Positions 7,402 to 15,809 of a stretch of DNA of 64,000 bases are shown here, piece after piece (the stretch's first letter is position 1; every line of letters begins with the position of its first letter). The stretch comes from an uncultured Roseburia sp. (GTDB taxonomy: Bacteria > Bacillota > Clostridia > Lachnospirales > Lachnospiraceae): the NCBI GenBank assembly GCA_947564465.1, contig CANOCV010000007.1, positions 1-64,000 on the forward strand. Reading direction: 5' to 3'. The position numbers were made by a program, and so were the translations under genes. The notes beneath the pieces are model-generated. The model searched no databases. It was given only the letters and a program-made list of their open reading frames with translations, and was not told the DNA's origin.

Positions 7402-7908
7402 TCACCGGGACTGCCAATGTAAGCGGTGCAGTTCTCCCTCAAGCTTCATATGATCAAACTGATTCTGACGCAGCGCCTCATACAATACAATTGCCACGGA
7501 ATTAGACAAATTAAGAGAACGCGTCTCCCCAAGCATCGGAATCCGCACGCAGTCATCCTCATGCTCCACCAGAATCTCCTCCGGAATGCCGGCGCTCTCT
7601 TTTCCAAACATAATATAACAATCCGGCTCATAGGAAACATCGGAATACACATGCCGTCCTTTTGTCGTCGCCATATAAATTTTAGCATGAGGATTTCTTT
7701 CAAGGAAATCCTCATAATTAATATATGTCGTTACATCAAGCTCCTTCCAGTAATCCATGCCTGCCCGCTTGATCGCTTTTTCATTTAACTGAAATCCGAG
7801 GGGCTCTATTAAATGCAGCCTTGTCCCTGTCGCCACGCAGGTTCTTCCGATATTCCCCGTATTGGCCGGAATTTCCGGTTCAAACAAAACAATATTCAAC
7901 TTCGCCAT
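7402..7908 (-). CDS. trmL: tRNA (cytidine(34)-2'-O)-methyltransferase
   Basis: A 168-residue SPOUT-family enzyme that 2'-O-methylates the wobble C/cmnm5U of tRNA-Leu. EPEIPANTGNIGRTC is motif 1. MFGKESAGIPEEIL and IPMLGETRSLNLSNSVAIVLYEALRQ form the AdoMet-binding trefoil knot. Length is typical. First gene of the run trmL-ecfA1-ecfA2-ecfT-truA. Confidence 0.92.
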   Translation of the reverse strand: MAKLNIVLFEPEIPANTGNIGRTCVATGTRLHLIEPLGFQLNEKAIKRAGMDYWKELDVTTYINYEDFLERNPHAKIYMATTKGRHVYSDVSYEPDCYIMFGKESAGIPEEILVEHEDDCVRIPMLGETRSLNLSNSVAIVLYEALRQNQFDHMKLEGELHRLHWQSR

Positions 7909-7934
7909 ATTCGTTGTCCCCCGTTGCTATACGG

Positions 7935-9104
7935 TCACTTATTCTCCCGCAGCTTTGTGATAAACCGCTCCATACGGTCTAACGCTTCCTTTAAATTATC
8001 AAGCGAATACGCATAGGAAATCCTCAAAAATCCTTCGCCGCAATCGCCAAATGCAGTACCCGGTACGACCGCCACACGCTCCGCATTCAAAAACGCTGTC
8101 GCAAATTCCTCCGACGTCATTCCAAACTCCTTGATACACGGGAAAACATAGAATGCACCGTAAGGTTCAAAGCACTGCAGTCCCATTTCACGAAAACGAT
8201 GAAGCAAATATCTTCTTCTTCCGTTGTACTCCTCACGCATCTGCTTCACATCCTCGTCTCCGCAGCGCAGCGCGTCTACGGCCGCATACTGTGACGTCGT
8301 CGGTGCGCACATGATCGCAAACTGATGGATCTTTAGCATCTGTTCCAATATGATCTTCGGCCCGCAGGCATAGCCAAGACGCCAGCCCGTCATCGCATGT
8401 GACTTCGAAAAACCGTTAATAACAATTGTCCTCTCCCACATGCCCGGAAGCGATGCAATTGAGACATGCTCCTCCCGATAGGTAAGCGCCGAATATATCT
8501 CGTCACTGATCACATATAAATCATGCTCCTTGATTACCTCCGCAATCGCCTCAAGATCCTTCCGCTCCATAATAGCTCCTGTCGGGTTATTCGGAAACGG
8601 CAGCACCAAAAGCTTTGTCTTCGGTGTAATCGCAGCCTCCAGCTCCTCCCTTGTCAGGCGAAATTCGTTTTCTTCTTTTAATTCGATAATTACAGGCGTT
8701 CCGTTCGCCAGCACCGCGCACGGCAGATAGGAAACATAGCTTGGCTGCGGAATCAGCACCTCGTCGCCCGGATCAAGCATAGCGCGCATCGCAATATCAA
8801 TTGCTTCGCTGCCTCCCACCGTCACAAGGACTTCATGGTTAAAATCGTATTCCAGCCCATAGTGACGCTTAAGATAAGCAGAAATTTCTATTTTTAACTC
8901 CTTTAAGCCCGCATTGGAGGTATAAAAGGTCCGGCCCTTCTCCAACGAATAAATTCCCTCATCCCGAATATGCCACGGTGTGTCAAAATCCGGTTCGCCC
9001 ACTCCCAAAGAAATCGCGTCCTTCATTTCACTGACAATATCAAAAAATTTGCGGATGCCGGAAGGCTCAATGGTTACAATTGTTTTTGATAATGGGTTTC
9101 TCAT
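7935..9104 (-). CDS. PLP-dependent class I/II aminotransferase
   Basis: A 389-residue fold-type I aminotransferase. VTVGGSEAIDIAMRA is the phosphate-binding region, LPFPNNPTGAI and VISDEIYSALTY hold conserved N and D residues, and INGFSKSHAMTGWRLGY carries the PLP-binding lysine. Sequence style resembles the aromatic/aspartate aminotransferases of Firmicutes (PatA type), but substrate cannot be fixed. Its start overlaps the stop of the Lrp gene by four bases (ATGA), so the regulator probably controls it and amino acids are the likely signal. Confidence 0.9.
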   Translation of the reverse strand: MRNPLSKTIVTIEPSGIRKFFDIVSEMKDAISLGVGEPDFDTPWHIRDEGIYSLEKGRTFYTSNAGLKELKIEISAYLKRHYGLEYDFNHEVLVTVGGSEAIDIAMRAMLDPGDEVLIPQPSYVSYLPCAVLANGTPVIIELKEENEFRLTREELEAAITPKTKLLVLPFPNNPTGAIMERKDLEAIAEVIKEHDLYVISDEIYSALTYREEHVSIASLPGMWERTIVINGFSKSHAMTGWRLGYACGPKIILEQMLKIHQFAIMCAPTTSQYAAVDALRCGDEDVKQMREEYNGRRRYLLHRFREMGLQCFEPYGAFYVFPCIKEFGMTSEEFATAFLNAERVAVVPGTAFGDCGEGFLRISYAYSLDNLKEALDRMERFITKLRENK

Positions 9105-9583
9105 GGTGTCATCAACATCCTTTCATCCTTTGCGGGTTCCGCCATTATTGTGCCGTGATCTTTATATTTCTTCAAAATAAAATTGGTTTTTGTGCTCAAA
9201 ACATATTCAAGCGCCGAGAGCTTATCCGAAACAAACTGAGAAACCTCGCGCAGCGTTCTCCCCTCTAAGGTTACCATCAAATCATAGCTGCCGGAAATCA
9301 GATACACGGAATTTACTTCGGGATAGTTATAAATCCGCTCCGCGACCTTGTCAAATCCCATGCCGCGCTGCGGCGTTACCCGGACCTCTATCAACGCCGT
9401 CACCTTTTCCACCTCAACCTTATCCCAGTTGATTAGCGTATGGTAACCGCAGATAATGTTTTCCTGCTCCATCGCCTCCAGCTCTTTTTTAACGGCAGCT
9501 TCGTCCACACCAAGGACAATTGCCAGCTCCTTCATATCAATTCTGCTGTTTTTTTCGATAAATGTTAATATTTTTTCACGCAT
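9101..9583 (-). CDS. Lrp/AsnC family transcriptional regulator
   Basis: About 160 residues: an N-terminal winged HTH (IEKNSRIDMKELAIVLGVDE), the link KELEAMEQENIICGYHTLINWD, then the RAM effector domain (ALIEVRV, VNSVYLISGSYDLMVTLEG). Start 9583 has GGAG six bases upstream and is preferred to an in-frame upstream start. It is translationally coupled to the aminotransferase, suggesting local feedback by an amino acid. Confidence 0.9.
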   Translation of the reverse strand: MREKILTFIEKNSRIDMKELAIVLGVDEAAVKKELEAMEQENIICGYHTLINWDKVEVEKVTALIEVRVTPQRGMGFDKVAERIYNYPEVNSVYLISGSYDLMVTLEGRTLREVSQFVSDKLSALEYVLSTKTNFILKKYKDHGTIMAEPAKDERMLMTP

Positions 9584-9628
9584 ACTTTCTCCTTCTTCCG
9601 ACACATATTCCGTGCTCCAACAGATTTT

Positions 9629-10612
9629 CTATACAATTTTATACAATTCGTCCGTCTTCGGCGGCTCCAAAAAACGTTTCTCATCTCCATGATACAGCAC
9701 CCGGTCATTACCCGCCGTCGCCTTTCCGATAATCGTCGCTTTCACGCCGAGCCTTTCTATCTCGCGCACCAGCGTGCTGCCGTTCTCCGCCGCCATCAGC
9801 ATTGCGCCGCTGGAAATCAATTCATAAGGATTCACATCAAAGAACTCGCAAATCTCCACGGTTTCCTGCCGAATCGGAATCCTTTTAATATCAATTTCCA
9901 GTCCGACTCCGGAAGCCTCTGCCATTTCCCAAAGCGCTCCGAATATGCCTCCCTCCGTTACGTCATGCATCGCCCCCACGCCGGAGCGTGTGGCGGCGGC
10001 AGCCTCTTCCCTGACCGATAAATATTCGTCAAACCGCTTTGCTTTTTGCAAAAACTCTTCGGTAAAACGCGCCTTTAACGCCTCTTCCTTTTCCTTGGCA
10101 ATGATTGAAGTCCCCTCCAGCGCAATCCATTTGGTGACAATAATATCCATGCCGGGCTTTGCTCCCCCTGTCGTCACAAGCGCCCCTCTTTTCGCCTTTC
10201 CAACACCGCAGACACTCACAACCGGCTGGTTGACAACCTTTGTCACTTCCGTGTGCCCGCCCATAATCTGCACATGAGCCGCCTCGCATTCCGCCTCAAT
10301 CTGCTGCATCAATGCCTTCAAATCTTCTTCCTCAAATCCGCTTGGCAAAAGCAGGGTAAGCATAACGCCGACAGGCTCCGCTCCGGCACTGGCCAAATCA
10401 TTCGTTGTAATGATGATTGCAAGCTTCCCGATATCCTGCGCCGTTCCGGTAATCGGATCCGTAGAAATAACAAACATTTCATCCTCCGCCAGCGCAATTG
10501 CCGCACAGTCCTCTCCCACCGAGGCTCCAACGAGCACTTCTTGCCTCCTGGTATGTAGTTGTCTGATTACGGAACGCTTCAAAACGTTCTCCGGTATTTT
10601 CCCTACTTTCAT
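9629..10612 (-). CDS. AIR synthase-related (PurM/HypE/ThiL-like) ATP-binding protein
   Basis: A 327-residue protein of the PurM-like superfamily. GASVGEDCAAIALAEDE and STDPITG form the glycine/acid nucleotide-phosphate site, MGGHTEV is the superfamily GGH motif, and HDVTEGGIFGAL in the C-terminal half is strongly HypE-like. No hydrogenase maturation or thiamine genes lie nearby, so neither HypE nor ThiL can be claimed. It sits 46 bases upstream of Lrp on the same strand. Start 10612 follows CAGGGA. Confidence 0.75.
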   Translation of the reverse strand: MKVGKIPENVLKRSVIRQLHTRRQEVLVGASVGEDCAAIALAEDEMFVISTDPITGTAQDIGKLAIIITTNDLASAGAEPVGVMLTLLLPSGFEEEDLKALMQQIEAECEAAHVQIMGGHTEVTKVVNQPVVSVCGVGKAKRGALVTTGGAKPGMDIIVTKWIALEGTSIIAKEKEEALKARFTEEFLQKAKRFDEYLSVREEAAAATRSGVGAMHDVTEGGIFGALWEMAEASGVGLEIDIKRIPIRQETVEICEFFDVNPYELISSGAMLMAAENGSTLVREIERLGVKATIIGKATAGNDRVLYHGDEKRFLEPPKTDELYKIV

Positions 10613-10675
10613 TTTTCATCCCTGCCATACTTACAGTTTAAGGCTGTCTCAATTCTGAAACAGCCTTTTACATGT

Positions 10676-12340
10676 TTATTCTTCCGGCGTATCCTCCTCA
10701 GGTTTGTCATCCTCCCCCGATTCATCGTCTCCGCTTTTCTTGTCTGAATTATCGTTTTTATCGGAATTGTCCTTCTTATCGGAATTATTCTTTTTATCCG
10801 ATTTACCTTTCTTGTCCGAACCATCCTTCTTTTCGGAATCGTCCTCTGGCGGCTGTTCTTCCTCCGGCGGCTGCTGCTGTTCTCTCTCCGCAATCGCCGC
10901 ATCGTTCCACTCCGCGGCTGCCGCACGGATTGTCGCTTCATCCTGTGTCGCTATCGCAGCATTGATCGCGTTAACCGCGTCCGGATTCGCCGAAGCCGTT
11001 CCCACGGAATAAATACGCGGCGACGAATTGTATTTGCTGGAATTGAACTCTTCTCTGCTCTGTTCCACACCGTCAATGCGTATAATCTTCCAAAGCTTTG
11101 CCGACTTGCCGATATGCGGCGACTGCGTCTGATGAATCGCCCCGATCGGCTCTGCCGTCGCAACAAACTTCACAACCGGATCATCCTCGCTGACTGTCTC
11201 GCTTTCAAAATCCACCGTTCGGTTTGCCGGTCTTGTCTCTTCGCCAAATATATTAAAATGAAGAATTCTTCCTTCCACATAACCCTCAATATAAACCGGC
11301 GTATCCAATGTATTTTTAAATTTCAGGTTCTTATATGTTCCCGCAATCGCGGCATCCATAGACGGACTTACATAGGAAACAAGCATAGAATGCGCAAAAC
11401 GCTCCGTTATCTCCAGCTCCGCCCGTATCACCGCATTATATAAGGTTGTCGACACCTGGCAGACACCGCCACCATAAGATTCCACCGTCGTTCCGTTCTC
11501 ATATGCCCCTGCCAGCTCATAGCCATTGGAAGCATCCAGCGGTCCAATCGAATCATATACGGAAAATTCCTCTCCCGGAAAAAGCACCGTACCGTCTATC
11601 AGACTTGTCGCGTTCAATACATTCGCCACACGTCCCGCGGAAGAATCGCTAAAATCCGTAGAATACGCGCCCAGCACGTCCTGAATCTTCTCCAGCTGTT
11701 CCCTCGACCCTTCCGGCTCCACAACGTTCGCTGTCAACGATATATTTCCGTCCTCTCCGTTCCAGCTCTCTTCGAAATATGCCGCGATATTATCTGCGGA
11801 AACCTCCACATCCACCGCGATGCCTTCATGACCTTCCACAAAAATAAATTGTCCGTTCTCACGCTTTAAGCTGTTATTCTCAGATTCCCTGTTCAGCTCA
11901 TTTACATGCTCATTCAGCCATTCTACCGTCTTGTCGTGATCTATACTGTAAGAAATGTCATAAATCTTATCCGTCTTTTCAAGATCCTTCATATCTTTGT
12001 AACGCTGAATCAGATTGCCTGTCTTTCCAATATTAACGGCTTCCTCCACCACATTCGTGTTCGCCCATTCAACTCCCAGCTCTCTGGCGCTGACTGTAAC
12101 ATGATTCTCACCGGCACTCAGCGTAAATTCCGCACCCATCTGCTCCTCTACGGCTGCCCGAACAGCCGCCTGCGCCTCTTCCGGCGTCATTCCCCCCACT
12201 GCGATATCACCGACATAGACCTTGGAAGGGATCACTGAATTATCATTCTCCTCCGCCCCCACAATTTGGGTAACCACTGCAATTCCTGCAACCGCAACTG
12301 CAATCGCTGCAACCGGAAGAATTCTCTTAAATATCTTCAT
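10676..12340 (-). CDS. VanW family surface protein with acidic/lysine tail
   Basis: About 554 residues, exported by an N-terminal hydrophobic segment (VAAIAVAVAGIAVV). Residues 35-270 hold two peptidoglycan-binding-4-like repeats; then comes the VanW domain (ATSLIDGTVLFPGEEFSVYD, GGGVCQVSTTLYNAV, ERFAHSMLVSYV). The last 55 residues are a low-complexity run of DKK/DNSDKK units ending in acids. VanW proteins occur widely in Clostridia outside vancomycin clusters and are thought to act on or bind the cell wall; nothing here indicates resistance. Start 12340 has TAGGAG eight bases upstream; an in-frame start 96 bases earlier would bury the signal peptide. Confidence 0.85.
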   Translation of the reverse strand: MKIFKRILPVAAIAVAVAGIAVVTQIVGAEENDNSVIPSKVYVGDIAVGGMTPEEAQAAVRAAVEEQMGAEFTLSAGENHVTVSARELGVEWANTNVVEEAVNIGKTGNLIQRYKDMKDLEKTDKIYDISYSIDHDKTVEWLNEHVNELNRESENNSLKRENGQFIFVEGHEGIAVDVEVSADNIAAYFEESWNGEDGNISLTANVVEPEGSREQLEKIQDVLGAYSTDFSDSSAGRVANVLNATSLIDGTVLFPGEEFSVYDSIGPLDASNGYELAGAYENGTTVESYGGGVCQVSTTLYNAVIRAELEITERFAHSMLVSYVSPSMDAAIAGTYKNLKFKNTLDTPVYIEGYVEGRILHFNIFGEETRPANRTVDFESETVSEDDPVVKFVATAEPIGAIHQTQSPHIGKSAKLWKIIRIDGVEQSREEFNSSKYNSSPRIYSVGTASANPDAVNAINAAIATQDEATIRAAAAEWNDAAIAEREQQQPPEEEQPPEDDSEKKDGSDKKGKSDKKNNSDKKDNSDKNDNSDKKSGDDESGEDDKPEEDTPEE

Positions 12341-12525
12341 AGTATTTTCTCCTACCTGCCTTTGGCGGGCAATGCCCAATTTCTTTTTATTTGATATTTT
12401 ATCACAAAAATCCTGTTTTTCAAGGTGCATATCCACTAATATATTTGACAGAAAATAAAGTTTTCTGTATATTATGACATGTAATGCGGTGTATGACGCG
12501 ATCCAGGCGGCAGCAGTTTTCTTAC

Positions 12526-12633
12526 CTAGACAAACGCCGCAATCAGCAATGGTATCAGCATTGCCGCAACAAGGACTACTGCGATGACACCCACAACCAC
12601 TCTTTTCTTTTTAGAGTTGTTAAAATTCATCAT
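12526..12633 (-). CDS. Small single-pass membrane protein, 35 residues
   Basis: A short frame starts MMNFNNSKKKR, continues as an uninterrupted hydrophobic stretch (VVVGVIAVVLVAAMLIP) and ends LIAAFV-stop. GGAGGTGAG lies seven bases before the ATG, one of the strongest ribosome-binding sites in the window. A basic N-terminus followed by one helix gives an N-in membrane miniprotein, resembling the Prli42 stressosome-anchor type in size and layout, but I cannot confirm homology. It lies between VanW and a divergent gene. Confidence 0.7.
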   Translation of the reverse strand: MMNFNNSKKKRVVVGVIAVVLVAAMLIPLLIAAFV

Positions 12634-12682
12634 CTTTCTCACCTCCATCCATAAAATGTTTATTTTTAGAAAGGCTGTTACT

Positions 12683-13300
12683 ATGTTTTTGATTATCTTT
12701 ATTATTTTTATTGCAGTGTTTACAATCCTGCTGCGCAGGCTTTCCAGCCGCGACCAAAAAATACAGGACGAGTTCTGGGACCGTGAGCTTCACTCCAACA
12801 CAGTCCGCAAAAAGGATATCAGTTCGCTTTCCTATATCACAATTCCGCTTGATACTTTCCCAATCGGAAAATATAAAGACGACGAGCTGTCTGCCAGCGA
12901 AGCCGCTTTAACCGAACTGTCGGGCAAACAGATTGTCAACCTGAACGGTATAAGCAATACCGACTTAAAGCTAAACTACGGCGTACCTAATTTTCAATTT
13001 CTCTCCGAATGCGACGAAAATTTTGCCGTCCTCGCCAAAACACTTGTCACATACGGAAACCGGCTTTTTGTGCTCGGACACTTAGAGGATGCCGCGGCCG
13101 TCCTTTGGTTTGGCATTACATGCCGCAGCGATATTGTCTCTAACTACACTCTCTTGGCCGACATTTACCGTGCCTTAGGAGAGGAAGATAAGATTGCTTC
13201 CCTGACGGACTGTGCAAACGCCCTTGACCTCGACCGCAAAGATATAATTCTAAAGAAGCTTGCCCTGGCGGAAGCGAAAGAGCCTTCCGAGCCCCTGTAA
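12683..13300 (+). CDS. Membrane-anchored protein of unknown function
   Basis: About 205 residues from ATG 12683 (AGAAAGG upstream). An N-terminal helix (FLIIFIIFIAVFTILL) is followed by a soluble part. From residue 105 onward the sequence (LGHLEDAAAVLWFGI, SNYTLLADIYRALGEEDKI, NALDLDRKDIIL) looks like two or three TPR-like helical hairpins. Transcribed alone on the plus strand, converging on the exonuclease with only three bases between stops. No function recognised; a scaffold role is a guess. Confidence 0.7.
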   Translation: MFLIIFIIFIAVFTILLRRLSSRDQKIQDEFWDRELHSNTVRKKDISSLSYITIPLDTFPIGKYKDDELSASEAALTELSGKQIVNLNGISNTDLKLNYGVPNFQFLSECDENFAVLAKTLVTYGNRLFVLGHLEDAAAVLWFGITCRSDIVSNYTLLADIYRALGEEDKIASLTDCANALDLDRKDIILKKLALAEAKEPSEPL

Positions 13301-13303
13301 GCT

Positions 13304-14023
13304 TCAGCCTGTTTTATTTGGGATTCTCCCGAACTGCGACAGTATTTTATCTATTTTTCTTGACGCCTCGCTTCTCGTCAGCGTCTCAAATAAAATATCC
13401 TCGTCTATTTTATGATAATTCAACAATTCCTTCAAGTGCTTTTTTTGCACCGGCGTCGCCGGTGTCTCTCTCTTCGGCTTATATAAAAGCGGCTTTGGCG
13501 AAAAAATCTCCTTATAGTCCCTTCCATACTTCTGCTCTAATATCTCGTACAGCTGCATAGTTGCAAGCGCGTCATCCAGCGCGCGGTGCGCCCTTCCCCT
13601 GCTGATCCTATAACATTCACACAGCTCTCCCAATGATTTTTTCCCCGGAGAAAGCGGCAGCCCTCTTGCTGCCTTTAAGGTATCAACTGCTCTCTTTTCA
13701 AAAGGAATCCGCTCATTTACAGCAAGCTGCTTCAAAAAACTATAATCGAAAATCACATTATGCCCAACCCAGATGTCGTCGCCGACAAAGGATGCAACCC
13801 GACGGATGGTCTCCTGCGGCAAAATTCCTCCGTCCGCCATTTCCTGTGTAATCCCTGTCAGCTCCACCACCTCCGTTGTCAACGGGCGCATCGGATTTAC
13901 AAAAAATTCCAAAACATCCTCTACACGCTTCCCCCTGACCCGGACCGCACCCACCTCCAAAACGGCGTCCCGTTTTGGATTCAGTCCGGTCATCTCCAAA
14001 TCAATTACCACATAATCCTGCAT
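13304..14023 (-). CDS. DEDDh 3'-5' exonuclease (DNA Pol III epsilon/PolC-type)
   Basis: About 239 residues. The catalytic acids are seen as VIDLEMTGLNP (Exo I), GHNVIFDYSFL (Exo II) and HRALDDA (Exo III, giving the DEDDh histidine and aspartate). A C-terminal extension of about 75 residues (QKKHLKELLNYHKI) has no domain I recognise. Start ATG 14023 overlaps the TGA of the radical SAM gene (TGATG) with GAGGA upstream, so the two are translationally coupled. Likely in DNA proofreading or repair. Confidence 0.9.
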   Translation of the reverse strand: MQDYVVIDLEMTGLNPKRDAVLEVGAVRVRGKRVEDVLEFFVNPMRPLTTEVVELTGITQEMADGGILPQETIRRVASFVGDDIWVGHNVIFDYSFLKQLAVNERIPFEKRAVDTLKAARGLPLSPGKKSLGELCECYRISRGRAHRALDDALATMQLYEILEQKYGRDYKEIFSPKPLLYKPKRETPATPVQKKHLKELLNYHKIDEDILFETLTRSEASRKIDKILSQFGRIPNKTG

Positions 14024-15687
14024 CACTTTTCCTCAATCCGCTCCTCACCGGCATTCTGCAAAAATGCATCCTTTTTCTCATAATCAAACAAAATGTAATA
14101 CGGCCTCTCTCTTTTTGTCCCGTCCTCTTCATAAAAAAAACGCTCCAGATGGCAAAGCTTTCCCTTTTTACAGTATTCGCGCGTCATCTCTCTCCATTCC
14201 GCCATTTCGGGCGCAAACGCAGGCCGGCTCTTCGCATTTTCCCTCGCATAAATATCATGGACCGCCGCCTCCCTGAGGCGTTCCATATGCGCTGCCGTTG
14301 TTTCATCGGCAAATTCCAGAAGAATTTCCATGCGCCGGTTCCTCGTATGCTTCAATGCAAGATATCCCTTACTCTCATAATACCTGCCCAGACTGCCAAA
14401 CATGAGAAAAGCACTGTCATAGGCCTCCCCCAAAACGGAAATAGAGCGGCAAAACTGACCGCTGTTATAATAAACCTCCAGCATCTCCTCAACCAGCTTC
14501 AGCTCCTGGATTTCTTCAAAGCGAAGCCATTTTGTGGCAAGCACCTCATAAGGAGGATGCGAGGTATAAAGAATCTCATATTCGGCGGCATGCATATACA
14601 TATAAGAACCCTTCAAAACCTTCAAAAATCCAAGCTGAAGCTGTTCCGGCTTTATCTCATAAATCTCGTCAAAGGAATGCGCAAAGGTTTCTAAATCTTC
14701 ATACGGAAGCCCCGCAATCAAGTCCAGATGCTGATGAACATTTCGCCCCGCCTTTATTTTTTGCACTACCTTCTTTACACGCGCAAGATCCATGCTCCGG
14801 CGTATCTCCTCTATGGTTTTGGGATTTGTACTCTGTACGCCGATTTCCAGCTGAATTAAACCGGGACGAAGACCCGCGATAAACTCAATTTCTTCATCGG
14901 TCAATAAATCCGCCGCTATCTCAAAATGAAAATTTGTAATCCCTCTGTCATGCTCCTTTAAGAAACGCCAGATTTCCATCGCACGCTCTCTGTTGCAATT
15001 GAAGGTCCGATCTACAAACTTTACCTGAGCCACCTCTCTGTCAATAAAAAACTTCAGTTCTTTTCTCACAAGCCCCATATCCCGAAAGCGGAGCTTTTTA
15101 TCCACAGAAGATAAGCAGTAGCTGCAGCAAAACGGACAGCCCCTGCTTGATTCATAGTAAGCGATTTTATTCTTAAAATCCTCTTCCTCATAAGGAAAAG
15201 GTACCGTGCTAAGATCCAAAGCCGTCTCCGGCAGGTTGACGCATATCTCACCGTTCTTTTGAAACGCAAGCCCCGGTATTTTCTCCAAAAGCCCAATTTC
15301 CCCGTGATAATAGCGGCACAAGTTTTTAAATATCTTCTCTCCCTCCCCCATCATAATCCCCGCGACAAACGGATTGTCTCGCAGAAACATTTCACTCTCA
15401 TAAGATACCTCCGGTCCGCCCAGCCAGATCGGAACCTCTTCACATATTTTATGGAACTCTTCTGCAATTCTGCGCACATATGAAATATTCCAGATATAAC
15501 AGGAAAAACAGAGTACATCCGGCCTCATTTTATATATTTCACTCAAAATATACTCTGTTCTCTGGTTGATCGTAAATTCAGCCAGCGCAATTTCACTTTT
15601 ATATTCACCCGCATATGCCCTCAAATCGTAAACCGCCAAATTAGAGTGAATATATTTCGCGTTGATTGCCGTAAGCAGTATTTTCAT
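14023..15687 (-). CDS. B12-binding-domain radical SAM protein (DUF4080 type)
   Basis: A 554-residue protein. The N-terminal 140 residues form a cobalamin-binding Rossmann-like domain (ILLTAINAKYIHSNLAV, WLGGPEVSYE). A radical SAM core follows, with the 4Fe-4S motif CPFCCSYC (C-x3-C-x2-C) near residues 182-189, then helical regions ending in an FxYE-type C-terminal domain characteristic of the DUF4080 group. These proteins are conserved in Clostridia without a settled reaction; methyl transfer or oxidation are possibilities. Coupled to the exonuclease downstream. GGAG lies 15 bases upstream of the start. Confidence 0.88.
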   Translation of the reverse strand: MKILLTAINAKYIHSNLAVYDLRAYAGEYKSEIALAEFTINQRTEYILSEIYKMRPDVLCFSCYIWNISYVRRIAEEFHKICEEVPIWLGGPEVSYESEMFLRDNPFVAGIMMGEGEKIFKNLCRYYHGEIGLLEKIPGLAFQKNGEICVNLPETALDLSTVPFPYEEEDFKNKIAYYESSRGCPFCCSYCLSSVDKKLRFRDMGLVRKELKFFIDREVAQVKFVDRTFNCNRERAMEIWRFLKEHDRGITNFHFEIAADLLTDEEIEFIAGLRPGLIQLEIGVQSTNPKTIEEIRRSMDLARVKKVVQKIKAGRNVHQHLDLIAGLPYEDLETFAHSFDEIYEIKPEQLQLGFLKVLKGSYMYMHAAEYEILYTSHPPYEVLATKWLRFEEIQELKLVEEMLEVYYNSGQFCRSISVLGEAYDSAFLMFGSLGRYYESKGYLALKHTRNRRMEILLEFADETTAAHMERLREAAVHDIYARENAKSRPAFAPEMAEWREMTREYCKKGKLCHLERFFYEEDGTKRERPYYILFDYEKKDAFLQNAGEERIEEK

Positions 15688-15809
15688 CTCTTTCTCACTT
15701 CTCCTGTTCCTTTTTCTCTTTTATTCCCGCGGGCAATGAGCCGGGCAGCCGCGCTAAGCGCCCTGCGGGGTATTAGACTGACTAAAATGCTCCTTTGTGG
15801 GATTACCCT

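Noticed and set aside
10638-10672. Hairpin AAGGCTGT...ACAGCCTT between VanW and the AIR-synthase-like gene
   Set aside because: On the minus strand no T-run follows the stem, so a terminator is not supported.
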